Positions 26,230 through 34,393 of a DNA stretch of 64,000 nucleotides are shown piece after piece. Within the stretch, counting starts at the first letter, position 1. Every line of letters starts with the position of its first letter. Source of the stretch: Paenibacillus sophorae. Lineage in GTDB: Bacteria > Bacillota > Bacilli > Paenibacillales > Paenibacillaceae. The stretch spans positions 5,456,001 through 5,520,000 of the forward strand of contig NZ_CP076607.1 of NCBI RefSeq assembly GCF_018966525.1, given 5' to 3'. Both the position numbers and the translations under genes were made by a program. The notes beneath the pieces are model-generated. The model was not told where the DNA came from. It did no database searches and saw only the letters and a program-made list of their open reading frames with translations.

Positions 26230-26430
26230 TTGGTATCTGTGATAGGTGTCTATGATGGGGATAGCTGTTCATGACGGGGGGGGAGTGGGGGGGATTAAAC
26301 AGCGAGAGCATGAACAACGGTCCTGATCGTGGCCAAACGGCACCGGTTGCAAACGAAGAAGAAATTCGATGGTTTTTCCCTTTCCGCTGATGTAGAACTA
26401 CATTATAATAAGGGCTATGACGAAGAACGT

Positions 26431-26472
26431 CCCGCTTCACTCAACCGAGTGAGCCGGGGCGCTTTTTATTTT
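26431..26472 (+). terminator. Terminator hairpin in the leader of the nuclease gene
   Basis: A 12-position stem with a single mismatch (26431-26442 with 26447-26458, loop AACC) is followed by CTTTTTATTTT, and the GGGGAGG ribosome site of the next gene starts at once. A TATAAT-like box lies at 26403. The arrangement could be an attenuator, or simply the end of an upstream transcript. Confidence 0.6.
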
Positions 26473-26484
26473 GGGGAGGAAAAA

Positions 26485-27156
26485 ATGGACTTTAACGAAG
26501 CCTATCAGCAGTTTATTCAATATCATCTTGCACACCGGACAGGAGAACGCCAATCCAGGCTGAAAAGGGGGCATCTGCACGCCGAATCGCTGTTTCTGGA
26601 AAAGGTCTGGTGGCCTTTGACGGGCCGTATGAATGATCTGCATCCGGAGTATGAAGTGTTGGATTGGCGGGGCAGGTCTTATTTTGCCGACTTTGCCTGG
26701 CTCCCGGGATACGCCAAGCTGATTATAGAAATCAAAGGATTTGGCCCGCATGTGCGCGATATGGACCGGATGAAGTATTGTAATGAATTGAACCGGGAGA
26801 CCTTTCTGCACGCTATGGGATACCAGGTGATTTCCTTTGCCTATGACGATATTGAACGGCGTCCGCAGTTATGTGTCACCTTGCTGCGCATGGTACTGAG
26901 CCGCTACCGGCCATCGGCTGCTCCCGTCTCCAGAGCGGTGCTGGCCGAAAAAGAGGTGCTCCGGCTCGCCGTTCACGCCGCCAAACCTCTACGGCCGGTG
27001 GATGTCGCCCGGCATTTTGAAGTCGACTCCAAGACGGCTGTTCAAATTCTCAAAAAGCTGTGCGCCAAAGGCTTACTGAATCCAGTCCGTCGTGGCAAAA
27101 GTGAACGGGCAGTCGGCTATGAACTGTCTAATGGCGTTCTTGACTATTACCTGTAA
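26485..27156 (+). CDS. PD-(D/E)XK nuclease-like protein with C-terminal winged helix
   Basis: A 223-residue protein starting at the ATG behind GGGGAGGAAAAA. Residues 60-140 look like a Vsr/DUF559-type endonuclease fold: YFADFAWLPGYAKLIIEIKG carries a D...E-x-K pattern, followed by DRMKYCNELNRETFLHAMGYQVISF. Residues 155-215 form a winged helix-turn-helix (DVARHFEVDSKTAVQILKKL). No partner gene is adjacent. It may be a DNA-repair, defence or regulatory protein; I do not recognise a characterised homologue. The leader holds a terminator. Confidence 0.6.
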   Translation: MDFNEAYQQFIQYHLAHRTGERQSRLKRGHLHAESLFLEKVWWPLTGRMNDLHPEYEVLDWRGRSYFADFAWLPGYAKLIIEIKGFGPHVRDMDRMKYCNELNRETFLHAMGYQVISFAYDDIERRPQLCVTLLRMVLSRYRPSAAPVSRAVLAEKEVLRLAVHAAKPLRPVDVARHFEVDSKTAVQILKKLCAKGLLNPVRRGKSERAVGYELSNGVLDYYL

Positions 27157-27165
27157 CGCTGTAAC

Positions 27166-27350
27166 GGAAATTCTCCGGCTTAATTCTCATATTTCATCCA
27201 AAAAAGTACATTAAGGCGGAAAAACTCCAGCTTATTCTTTCCTCAACACCAAAAAGTAGAGAAAATGGGGAAATAAACAGGAGTTTTTCCAGTTTATTTG
27301 GAAATCGGGAAGATTTCCGGCTTATAAACGGGAGAAATTCCCGTTCAATA
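27166..27350. repeat. Five short intergenic repeats GGA-N5-TCC
   Basis: Units begin at 27166, 27218, 27280, 27308 and 27331. Each has GGA, five bases, TCC, then a sequence like NGYTTAWT (for example GGAAAAACTCCAGCTTATTC and GGAAGATTTCCGGCTTATAA). Spacings are 52, 62, 28 and 23 bp, so this is a cluster of related small palindromic units, not a strict tandem array. Confidence 0.6.
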
Positions 27351-27569
27351 AGGAAATCTTCAGTTGGCCCCCCAACCGGTGCCCGCTTACGGCCGCGCAG
27401 CGGATCTGCGGGGCTTACTGGCCTGGGCGACGGGGCGCAATGGCGCCGTCGCTTCTGCCACCGCCGCTCGCACCGCTCTGCGGGCCCTGGCTTCGCACCC
27501 CGGGCCCGGCGCAGCGCGCCTCTCTACCGACCGCCCGCATCCGGCTGCGCTCTGCGCCCGCCGGCCCTC
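27351..27569. other. GC-rich gap after yunB
   Basis: About 220 bp of unusually GC-rich sequence between the repeat cluster and the yunB stop. A long open frame on the plus strand crosses it and the yunB tail, but has no ribosome site and a shadow-like composition. I see no RNA gene or site here. Confidence 0.4.
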
Positions 27570-28739
27570 TTACGGCTCCACCGTAGACGGCGCGCCACCG
27601 CCGCCGCTTCCGGTGATGTCGCTACTGTTCGCGCCGCTCCCCGCCGGAGTCCCCGCCGACGGGCCGCTCTGCGCGCCCGAGCCCTGCGCGCCGCTTCCTC
27701 CTTGCACAGCGCCGCCGCTAGAGCCCTGCGTGCTTACACCGCCGCCGGAGGACGGAGCGGGCAGCGCAATATTCGGCGCTCCGGCGCTTCCCTCGCCGAC
27801 GGGTCTGCCTTGGTTGTCGTAATAATACATCGGGACATCCCCGACAACCATCAGATAAGAGACGGGAATTTCCGTATCGACCACCTGCGGCTCCATGTCA
27901 AAAGGAACGATCACCGACACCTCGGTAACGATATGAATATACACTTCAACCAGGATCATATTGATTCCCGCATTCTGCTGGCGGGTATTCAGTTCGACCT
28001 TGACCGCGCCCTGCGGCTCGATCTTTATCGGAATATCCGGACCGAAAGAAGCGATCAGCGGACTATCCAGCGCCTGGCCGAGCGGAATATGCTCGGTCTG
28101 ATTATGCAGGCCGTCCAGGGTTGATTGAATGACTTCCGCCGCCTGCGAAGTAATGCGCATATGCTCCGCATAGTTGAGCATAAAGCCGGAGATTTTGCCT
28201 GAGCCGTCTGTCTTCCAGTCAATCAGCTTCTCGGCGCTGCTGCCGCTTGCCACCTGGGAGGCAATGGCCTTGTTAATCGCCTCGGTCGCGACCTGCTTCA
28301 CGCGGATCTGCGCCAGATGGACGATCGGCGGCGTCAGATGCCGTTCCACATAGCCGAGGCCAAGCAGCACGGCGACAAGCAGCAGCAGAAACGTCAGCAG
28401 CCAGAACCTGCGGCGGCTTCGCGGTCTGCGGCGCCGTCCGTCGGCCGCTTGCCCCAGCCGATCGCCGTTTTCCGGCCGCCGGCTCCAGAAACCGGCAGGG
28501 CGCGGAGCTTTGGCGGGCCTGGACTTGAAGCGCGCTCCGCTGGAACGCAGCGGCGTCCATCCCCCATCCCCAAATCCGCTGCGCCCGCTCCCTGAGTGCC
28601 GGTTTACAGAACGAAAAATGCCGGAACCGCCGGACTTGAACGAACTTTTTCGAACGGGCGGCGTAAAGCTGATCCGCGGCAGGCGCCAGGCGGATGGCAG
28701 CTGAAGCCGCCGGTTTCCCCACTTTTTTATTCTGCCCAT
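27570..28739 (-). CDS. yunB: Sporulation protein YunB
   Basis: A membrane-anchored sporulation protein of 389 residues from the ATG at 28739 (GGGAGGAAAG upstream). A basic Arg-rich N-terminal region (1-110) leads into one membrane helix (about 112-132), then the conserved YunB domain (about 140-320: EAINKAIASQV, IPIKIEPQGAVKVELNTRQQNAGINM split over neighbouring positions). The C-terminal about 80 residues are a Gly/Ser/Ala-rich tail not expected in Bacillus YunB. Required for late sporulation in B. subtilis. Confidence 0.87.
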   Translation of the reverse strand: MGRIKKWGNRRLQLPSAWRLPRISFTPPVRKSSFKSGGSGIFRSVNRHSGSGRSGFGDGGWTPLRSSGARFKSRPAKAPRPAGFWSRRPENGDRLGQAADGRRRRPRSRRRFWLLTFLLLLVAVLLGLGYVERHLTPPIVHLAQIRVKQVATEAINKAIASQVASGSSAEKLIDWKTDGSGKISGFMLNYAEHMRITSQAAEVIQSTLDGLHNQTEHIPLGQALDSPLIASFGPDIPIKIEPQGAVKVELNTRQQNAGINMILVEVYIHIVTEVSVIVPFDMEPQVVDTEIPVSYLMVVGDVPMYYYDNQGRPVGEGSAGAPNIALPAPSSGGGVSTQGSSGGAVQGGSGAQGSGAQSGPSAGTPAGSGANSSDITGSGGGGAPSTVEP

Positions 28740-28816
28740 AGCGCTCTTTCCTCCCGCCTTTCGGCGGTCAAGCCGCCGTCTACTGTATCGTATTCGCCGC
28801 CCGCCCAAAAAAGAAG

Positions 28817-28851
28817 AACGCTTATCCGGCGCGGCACACCGGACAAGCGTT
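28817..28851 (-). terminator. Terminator of the VTT-domain gene
   Basis: A 13-position stem with one mismatch (28817-28829 with 28839-28851) is followed on the minus strand by CTTCTTTTTT. Confidence 0.75.
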
Positions 28852-28892
28852 CAATTTCGATACGCAAACGTTTCTATTTTTTTAAAGCCGAA

Positions 28893-29504
28893 TCAAACCA
28901 TCCGCTCCCGCTTATCCTCCTGCAGATGGCCCCAATGCTTCCAGATGAAGACGGCGGCAAGGACGATGATGAACATACCGTAACCAGTCAGATAAAAACT
29001 CCATTCCTCTCTCGGAACAATGAGCGAAGAACCGATCGTACCGAACAGCCAAATATAGGACAGATTTCCGAGCGCCGTTCCCCAGATAAAAGCCGGGAGG
29101 GGCAGAGGAGACACCGCAGACATGATATTAATCACATTATTGGGAATAATAGGTATTGTGCGAAGCAGCACCAACGTCCAGATGCCGTAACGGGCCAAAT
29201 AACGCTGCCATTTGTCATAACGCTTCAGCTTCCTGCCCCATTTCCGGTCAAACCAGTGAAACAAATACCTCCGGGACAGATAAAATACGAACAGCCCTCC
29301 CAAGTTACAGATCAGCCAGCTGATCAGCATCCCGCAGATTACATCGAATACCGAGACATGCAGCACGATCAATATAACGAATGGGAAAAATCCGAACAGG
29401 CTCTGAAGGAGCGCGAGCGGGATCGTAACCAAGAGAATTGCGGGTCCGCTAAGGCCCAGCACCTGCAGCAGCCAGTCAATCCAGGCGTTTACCGTATCTG
29501 TCAT
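28893..29504 (-). CDS. TVP38/TMEM64 family (VTT-domain) membrane protein
   Basis: A 203-residue membrane protein of the DedA/VTT superfamily, whose members include undecaprenyl-phosphate and lipid flippases. The core motif is seen as FGFFPFVILIVLHVSVFDVICG, GGLFVFYLSRRYLFHWF and RTIPIIPNNVINIMSAVSPLPLPAF. Five or so helices are predicted. The start has AGAGGAGAG six bases upstream. Single-gene unit with its own terminator. The substrate is not visible. Confidence 0.85.
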   Translation of the reverse strand: MTDTVNAWIDWLLQVLGLSGPAILLVTIPLALLQSLFGFFPFVILIVLHVSVFDVICGMLISWLICNLGGLFVFYLSRRYLFHWFDRKWGRKLKRYDKWQRYLARYGIWTLVLLRTIPIIPNNVINIMSAVSPLPLPAFIWGTALGNLSYIWLFGTIGSSLIVPREEWSFYLTGYGMFIIVLAAVFIWKHWGHLQEDKRERMV

Positions 29505-29864
29505 GCATCGCTCTCCTCTCTGTACTCCTTGCTCTCAGCCCTGCTTCTGATCATATTCAGATATTTCAAAGAAAACACCCCGGACGGGGTGTTTGTAAAC
29601 GAAAATTCACTATGGATTGTCAATTAAGAACAAAAGAATATTATAGTATGAAAAATTAGCAATCTAGGTTTTTTCATCATAGCATACTTGTTAATCTACT
29701 GTAAAATACTTAGCGGCGCACAGACTGGCGGTTCCCGTGTTAGCCGTGATCATTTTTGGAAAATCAATCGTTTTCCCGGTCTGCCGCGTCTTACTGTTAT
29801 AGAACATGAATTTAGATGACTTCTTCCCAATGCCAACACTAATTATAAAAAGGGGGAGTGGTGA
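29505..29864. other. Intergenic region between VTT gene and ECF sigma gene
   Basis: A 360-bp divergent gap. It contains a 9-bp hairpin at 29573-29594 (AAACACCCC / GGGGTGTTT), an imperfect GGAAAA...TTTTCC palindrome near 29757, and a ribosome site GGGGGAGTGG before 29865. I see no gene and cannot name a promoter with certainty. Confidence 0.4.
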
Positions 29865-30374
29865 ATGGTGGGAAATACAATGGACGAGGTCAGATTAGAG
29901 GATTTTGCGCTGATGGATGAAGAAACTTTTTTTGAACGGCTGTACGTCGAACACCGCAAAATGTACGTGATCGCTTTCAGCTACCTGGGAACGGAAACGG
30001 ACGCGCTGGAAGTGGTGCAGGAAGCGTCATGCCGGGCATGGATGAAGCGCAAAAAGCTTAAGGACGAGCAATCCTTTACGCCCTGGCTGATCCGGATTAC
30101 CATCAACTGCTGCATGGATGAACTCCGGCGCAAAAAGCGCATGTTTCCAGCCGAGAAGCTGGTGGAGGAAGCGGCGCAGGAAATGAAAAGCAACGAACGG
30201 ATCGACCTGGAACGGGCGATGAATCGGATGAAGCCGCGATACCGGCATGCCGTGATCCTAAAATACTACCAGGACATGACAACCGCCCAAATTGCAAAGG
30301 TGCTGAAAAAACCCGAAGGCACGATCAAAACCTGGCTGCGCGAAGGACTGAGGCAGCTTCGGAATTATCTGTAG
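29865..30374 (+). CDS. ECF-type RNA polymerase sigma factor
   Basis: A 169-residue sigma-70-family factor with region 2 (about 25-95: FFERLYVEHRKMYVIAFSYLG, EVVQEASCRAW) and region 4 (about 115-168: RYRHAVILKYYQDMTTAQIAKVLKKPEGTIKTWL split across its helices). It is followed 20 bp later by a DUF4179 gene, the usual anti-sigma partner, so it probably belongs to the SigV/SigX-like group responding to envelope stress. Confidence 0.9.
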   Translation: MVGNTMDEVRLEDFALMDEETFFERLYVEHRKMYVIAFSYLGTETDALEVVQEASCRAWMKRKKLKDEQSFTPWLIRITINCCMDELRRKKRMFPAEKLVEEAAQEMKSNERIDLERAMNRMKPRYRHAVILKYYQDMTTAQIAKVLKKPEGTIKTWLREGLRQLRNYL

Positions 30375-30394
30375 ACATACGGGAGGCGAATGAA

Positions 30395-31864
30395 ATGATA
30401 GAAAAAGAAGAACGCATTCTGCATCAGAATGCTCATGAAGTGAACCGGCACGCCGATACGTTCCAGGAAATGAAAATCTATAACGCTATGCGAGGTGGAA
30501 TAATGCGGGGGAAGAAGCGCGAGAAGCGGCGCATCTATTCATATGGAGTGGGTGTGGCCATAGCCGCAGCGGCCGCAGTTCTGATTACGTTCTCTTTCAT
30601 CGGATTACCGGCAAAGGAAGTTGCTGAACATTCAGTGCAAACGGCCAGCACTAAAAATTGGGACAATTTCAAAGAGTACCGCTTGAGCTACAGGTTAGAT
30701 CCTTCACTTGCAAGCGCGCTGGAACAGAATCTCGTAAAGCCGGTTCGCCAGAGCGCGGAAAACAAAGGTTACCGTGTCGATGTGGCCGGCGCTGTTACGG
30801 ATGGCCGAAAAGTGTTTGTCCTGTACAGTGTCCATAATAATACGGACAAAGAAGTAATACACGCAGATTTCTCGCTTCAATTTGGAGCCTTTAAGGACCC
30901 GTATCCGCATAAAGGCACATCATTAGATATGCTGGGCAGCGAGAGCCGGATCCCGGCGGGCCAATCCGTAGATTTTATATACTCCACCAACCTTTCGCCA
31001 TCAGTTCAATATTCGAAAAAGGTGAACCTCAACGTTGCTCTTACCGAGACTTCAGAGGAGGCGCTCGCTTCCAGCGGTTCCAGCAACAGCAAGTACCGGA
31101 CTGATCTGGATGTTGCGTTCGAGCTCGATCCCGACATGTTCAAAGACCAGCAGCATACATTGTCTGCCAATCGCACCTTGACCGTAGACGGACAAAAAAT
31201 CAACGTGCGTCAAGTACTGTATACCCCGATGGGTACCTATGTGGATTTAGAGTATGATAAGAACAACGAGAAACGAATTTTCCAATTGATTAATCCTGTT
31301 CTGATCGGTAAAAAAGGGGACACTACCGAAAAATTATATTACCCCGGCATCATCACATCTGACAATTCCGAAGTCTACACGGATGATTCCAAGGCCACGC
31401 TGGTTTTCAAGAACAGCCAGTACAGCCAGCCAGACTCCGTAACATTAAAAACATTCGGCATTTCGGCTGTCGATAAGGATCAGATGAAAATTGTTGTCGA
31501 TCTAGTCAAGAAACAGATTATTGAAGCGCCGGGAAGCGGTCTTGAACTTGTCGAGCCCACGCCAGAGAGCAATCCGGAAGCTGGAGAAATTCTGTTACGG
31601 CAAAAGATTGACAATGCCCAATATTTGAACACTTATACCTGGCTGGCCGACAGCTTCACCGATGCGCAGGGTAAAGTACACAAAAGAGCGCCATCAGGCA
31701 GCTTCGGCGTCTCTAGGTCAAAGGATGGTACGGCGGTGAACGAGATTCGTTATAACTTTGGAGAAGATGCCAAGAATTATCCGCAGCCTCTGACCATACC
31801 GATTGAGAAGTTTATAAATCCGATTTGGGACACACAGGCCGTAGAGCTGTACTCGAAGAATTAG
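30395..31864 (+). CDS. DUF4179 membrane-anchored anti-sigma factor
   Basis: A 489-residue protein with a cytoplasmic N-terminus (1-47, RGKKREKRR before the helix), one membrane helix (about 50-72, GVGVAIAAAAAVLITFSFIG), and a large extracytoplasmic part. The DUF4179 domain spans about 75-185 (YRLDPSLASALEQNLVKPV, FVLYSVHNNTDKEV) and a DUF5643-like domain follows. The cytoplasmic part likely holds the upstream sigma factor, as in similar pairs. Operon with the sigma gene; a separate promoter follows. Confidence 0.8.
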   Translation: MIEKEERILHQNAHEVNRHADTFQEMKIYNAMRGGIMRGKKREKRRIYSYGVGVAIAAAAAVLITFSFIGLPAKEVAEHSVQTASTKNWDNFKEYRLSYRLDPSLASALEQNLVKPVRQSAENKGYRVDVAGAVTDGRKVFVLYSVHNNTDKEVIHADFSLQFGAFKDPYPHKGTSLDMLGSESRIPAGQSVDFIYSTNLSPSVQYSKKVNLNVALTETSEEALASSGSSNSKYRTDLDVAFELDPDMFKDQQHTLSANRTLTVDGQKINVRQVLYTPMGTYVDLEYDKNNEKRIFQLINPVLIGKKGDTTEKLYYPGIITSDNSEVYTDDSKATLVFKNSQYSQPDSVTLKTFGISAVDKDQMKIVVDLVKKQIIEAPGSGLELVEPTPESNPEAGEILLRQKIDNAQYLNTYTWLADSFTDAQGKVHKRAPSGSFGVSRSKDGTAVNEIRYNFGEDAKNYPQPLTIPIEKFINPIWDTQAVELYSKN

Positions 31865-31877
31865 GGGCTAAAGTTAT

Positions 31878-31906
31878 TTAAACGGCATCGCGTTAACGTT
31901 TATAAT
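31878..31906 (+). promoter_or_regulatory. Possible promoter of the CDP-alcohol transferase gene
   Basis: TTAAAC and TATAAT are 17 bp apart. The -35 box is weak; the -10 is perfect. Confidence 0.4.
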
Positions 31907-31991
31907 AAAGGTAACTGGTTGTGCATATACCTGATGTAAACCTAATGCAGAATTTCGTGATTTAGAAGCTGTCGTTAAAAGGAGTATGACT

Positions 31992-32567
31992 TTGCCAAGC
32001 GAATTATTTCACTTTCATAGAATAATAAAACATATACCAAATGTTCTCACAGTGATGCGGCTAATTTGCTCTGTGATACTGTTGTTTGTAAAACCGTTAT
32101 CTGCTCTATTTTTTGGCCTCTATATCGTATGTGGCGCAAGCGATGCTCTTGATGGATATATAGCGAGAAAGACAAAAAGCACCAGTCAATTAGGTGCAAG
32201 TATAGACAGTGTCGCAGATGCAATTTTCATAGGTGTTACACTGTCTGTCTTTCTTCCGATTCTTCATCTTCCGTTATGGATATTATGCTGGATCGGAGCC
32301 GTTGCTCTTATTCGCATAGGGTCATTGATAATTGGATTTGTAAAATACCACGCTTTATCTTTCATACATACATATGCTAATAAGGCAACAGGGCTTATGC
32401 TATTCTGCTTCCCATTTCTGTATAGTATATTTGGACTAACCATAACCTCAAGTTTACTTTGTGGATTGGCAAGTTTTTCAGCAATCGAAGAACTGATTAT
32501 AAATATAAAATCTAAAGAGCTATCAAGGGATACAGGCTGTATTAACTGGAAGAGGATTAAATCATGA
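31992..32567 (+). CDS. CDP-alcohol phosphatidyltransferase family protein
   Basis: A membrane enzyme of about 191 residues joining a CDP-lipid or CDP-alcohol to a second alcohol. The signature D-x2-DG-x2-AR-x8-G-x3-D-x3-D is intact: SDALDGYIARK, then GASIDSVAD. Five or six membrane helices follow. I use the TTG at 31992 because GGAG ends seven bases before it; the ATG at 31986 lies one base after GGAG and could not be used well. The gene is visibly more AT-rich than its neighbours, possibly acquired. Exact lipid product unknown. Confidence 0.8.
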   Translation: MPSELFHFHRIIKHIPNVLTVMRLICSVILLFVKPLSALFFGLYIVCGASDALDGYIARKTKSTSQLGASIDSVADAIFIGVTLSVFLPILHLPLWILCWIGAVALIRIGSLIIGFVKYHALSFIHTYANKATGLMLFCFPFLYSIFGLTITSSLLCGLASFSAIEELIINIKSKELSRDTGCINWKRIKS

Positions 32568-32586
32568 GACGTGTGATAGGCGTAAA

Positions 32587-32606
32587 AGCCTTCATTCCTG
32601 AAGGCT
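32587..32606 (+). terminator. Hairpin after the CDP-alcohol transferase gene
   Basis: Perfect 8-bp stem (AGCCTTCA / TGAAGGCT), loop TTCC, followed by CTTAAC. A weak intrinsic terminator. Confidence 0.45.
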
Positions 32607-32651
32607 CTTAACAACATATGTTCTTGTCGCCGGGCATCCCGTCAGGCGAAC

Positions 32652-33545
32652 TTACTCAATACCCGCCATCCACTTCATGACTTTGTCCGGGTTGGATTCA
32701 ACCCAAGCCTTGGCCGCTTCCTCCGGGGATTGTCCGCCCTGAATGGCTATCATAACCTGCGCCATATCATCCGGCGTCCACTGGAACTGGTCCAGGAACT
32801 GGTGAACATCCGGCTGATCGTCATTCAGACCTTTACGGGCTAATGTATGAATCTGCTCATCGCCGCCGTACACGCCTTGGGGATCACTCAGATATTTAAG
32901 GTCCATGTTGGCGAACATCCAATGCGGCGTCCAGCCGGTTACGACAATCGGCTGATTGGCGTCATAGGCCTTTTGCAGCTCCTGCGCCATCGCCGCCGAC
33001 GAGCTTTCCACCAGCGTATAACCGTCCAGCTTATAATCCTTCAGCGCTTTTTCCGTTGCCGACATAATGCCCGCGCCCGGCTCGATGCCGATAATTTTAT
33101 GATCCAGCGAATCTGCGACCGCGCTGCCATTCAGATCTTCAATCGAATCCACTTTCATGTAGGCCGGAACCGTCAGTCCAATTTTCGTTCCATCCAGGTT
33201 GGCGCCCAGATCTTCCAGATCTTTTCCGTATTTCTCCATGTAGGAAGCATGCGTGCTCGGCAGCCAGGCTGCGACCATCGCGTCCGCACTTCCGCCCGCT
33301 ACCCCGGCGAACATCGGCCCTGCGTCAACCTGAAGCAGCTCAACCGTCTTGTTCAGCTTCGACTCCAGCACTTCCTTGACAACATAGGTGCTGGCAATTT
33401 CGGAATCCCAGGCCACGTAAGCCAGCTTGACGGTTTGCGAACCGCTCCCCGAGGACGAGGACGAGCAGCCTGCCAGCATAACGGCGGCCAGCAGGAGCAA
33501 AGGCAGGGTAATGGACATAAACTTTCGGCGATTTCTCTTTTTCAT
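32652..33545 (-). CDS. opuAC: Glycine-betaine ABC transporter substrate-binding lipoprotein
   Basis: An extracytoplasmic solute-binding lipoprotein of 297 residues with lipobox LAGC at residues 23-26. The OpuAC fold is recognisable from KLAYVAWDSEIASTYVVKEVL, GSADAMVAAWLPSTHASYM, and VVTGWTPHWMFANMDLKYL, the last carrying Trp residues of the betaine cage. Third gene of opuAA-opuAB-opuAC, 14 bp after the permease. In Bacillus this system imports glycine betaine as osmoprotectant. Confidence 0.92.
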   Translation of the reverse strand: MKKRNRRKFMSITLPLLLLAAVMLAGCSSSSSGSGSQTVKLAYVAWDSEIASTYVVKEVLESKLNKTVELLQVDAGPMFAGVAGGSADAMVAAWLPSTHASYMEKYGKDLEDLGANLDGTKIGLTVPAYMKVDSIEDLNGSAVADSLDHKIIGIEPGAGIMSATEKALKDYKLDGYTLVESSSAAMAQELQKAYDANQPIVVTGWTPHWMFANMDLKYLSDPQGVYGGDEQIHTLARKGLNDDQPDVHQFLDQFQWTPDDMAQVMIAIQGGQSPEEAAKAWVESNPDKVMKWMAGIE

Positions 33546-33559
33546 TAATGTAAATCCTC

Positions 33560-34393
33560 CTATTTGTGCTTGATTTTAAGCGCGTTCTGCGTCATGCGGT
33601 CCAGCAGGATGGCGATTACGACAATCGCGAGTCCCGCCTCGAAGCCGGCGCCGGTCTTGGCCTGGGACACGGCGCGGTATACATAGGCTCCGACCCCCTG
33701 CGCGCCGATCATGGACGAGATGACGACCATCGACAGAGACAGCATGATCGTCTGATTGATCCCGGCCATAATGGTCGGCATGGCAATCGGAAGCTGCAGC
33801 TTAAACAGCTTCTGGTTCGGTGTCGAGCCGAATGCGTCGGCGGCCTCCACCAGTTCCGAAGAGACCTGGCGAATGCCGAGATTCGTCAGGCGAATCGTGG
33901 GCGGAATGGCAAAAATAATTGAAGCGATCACACCCGGAACAACGCCCAGCGAGAAAAAAGACACCGCCGGAAGCAGATAGACGAAGGCGGGCATCGTCTG
34001 CATGAAGTCGAGAACAGGCGTGACGATATTTCTTGCCTTTCCGCTTTGCGCGCATAGAATACCGATGGGCACACCGATCAGTACGGCCAGCACGGATGCC
34101 GCCAGCACGAGCGCAAGCGACTGCATCGAAGGCCCCCACAGCCCAAGATTGTCGATGAGCAGCAGCCCGATCAGCGCGAACAGCGCAAGCCGCCATTTTC
34201 CAATCCAATAAGCAAGCGCCGTTATTAGCAGAATGACAACCAGTGCGGGCAGAAAGGTGAGTACGGCTTCAATCCCCTCTACCATCCCTCCGATAACGGA
34301 ATGGATGAAGTCAAAGACCGGACCGAAATATAGCGTCAGCCATTCCTCCAGCTTCTCCACCAGCCTGCCGAGCGGCAGTTTCGGAATATTCAT
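33560..34393 (-). CDS. opuAB: Glycine-betaine ABC transporter permease
   Basis: A 277-residue permease. About seven helices; the EAA loop is visible as ELVEAADAFGSTPNQKLFKLQLP. Start ATG overlaps the stop of opuAA in a TGATG arrangement, giving coupled translation. The order ATPase-permease-binding protein is that of OpuA. Confidence 0.93.
   Translation of the reverse strand: MNIPKLPLGRLVEKLEEWLTLYFGPVFDFIHSVIGGMVEGIEAVLTFLPALVVILLITALAYWIGKWRLALFALIGLLLIDNLGLWGPSMQSLALVLAASVLAVLIGVPIGILCAQSGKARNIVTPVLDFMQTMPAFVYLLPAVSFFSLGVVPGVIASIIFAIPPTIRLTNLGIRQVSSELVEAADAFGSTPNQKLFKLQLPIAMPTIMAGINQTIMLSLSMVVISSMIGAQGVGAYVYRAVSQAKTGAGFEAGLAIVVIAILLDRMTQNALKIKHK

Noticed and set aside
26102..26440. 112-codon minus-strand frame next to the copA remnant
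   Set aside because: No ribosome site or family; it crosses the breakpoint and the leader terminator of the nuclease gene. The EGHTGRRADML part is reported as a repeat instead.
27364..27822. 152-codon plus-strand frame over the yunB end
   Set aside because: It overlaps the conserved yunB gene on the other strand, lacks a ribosome site, and is Pro/Ala-rich from GC composition alone.
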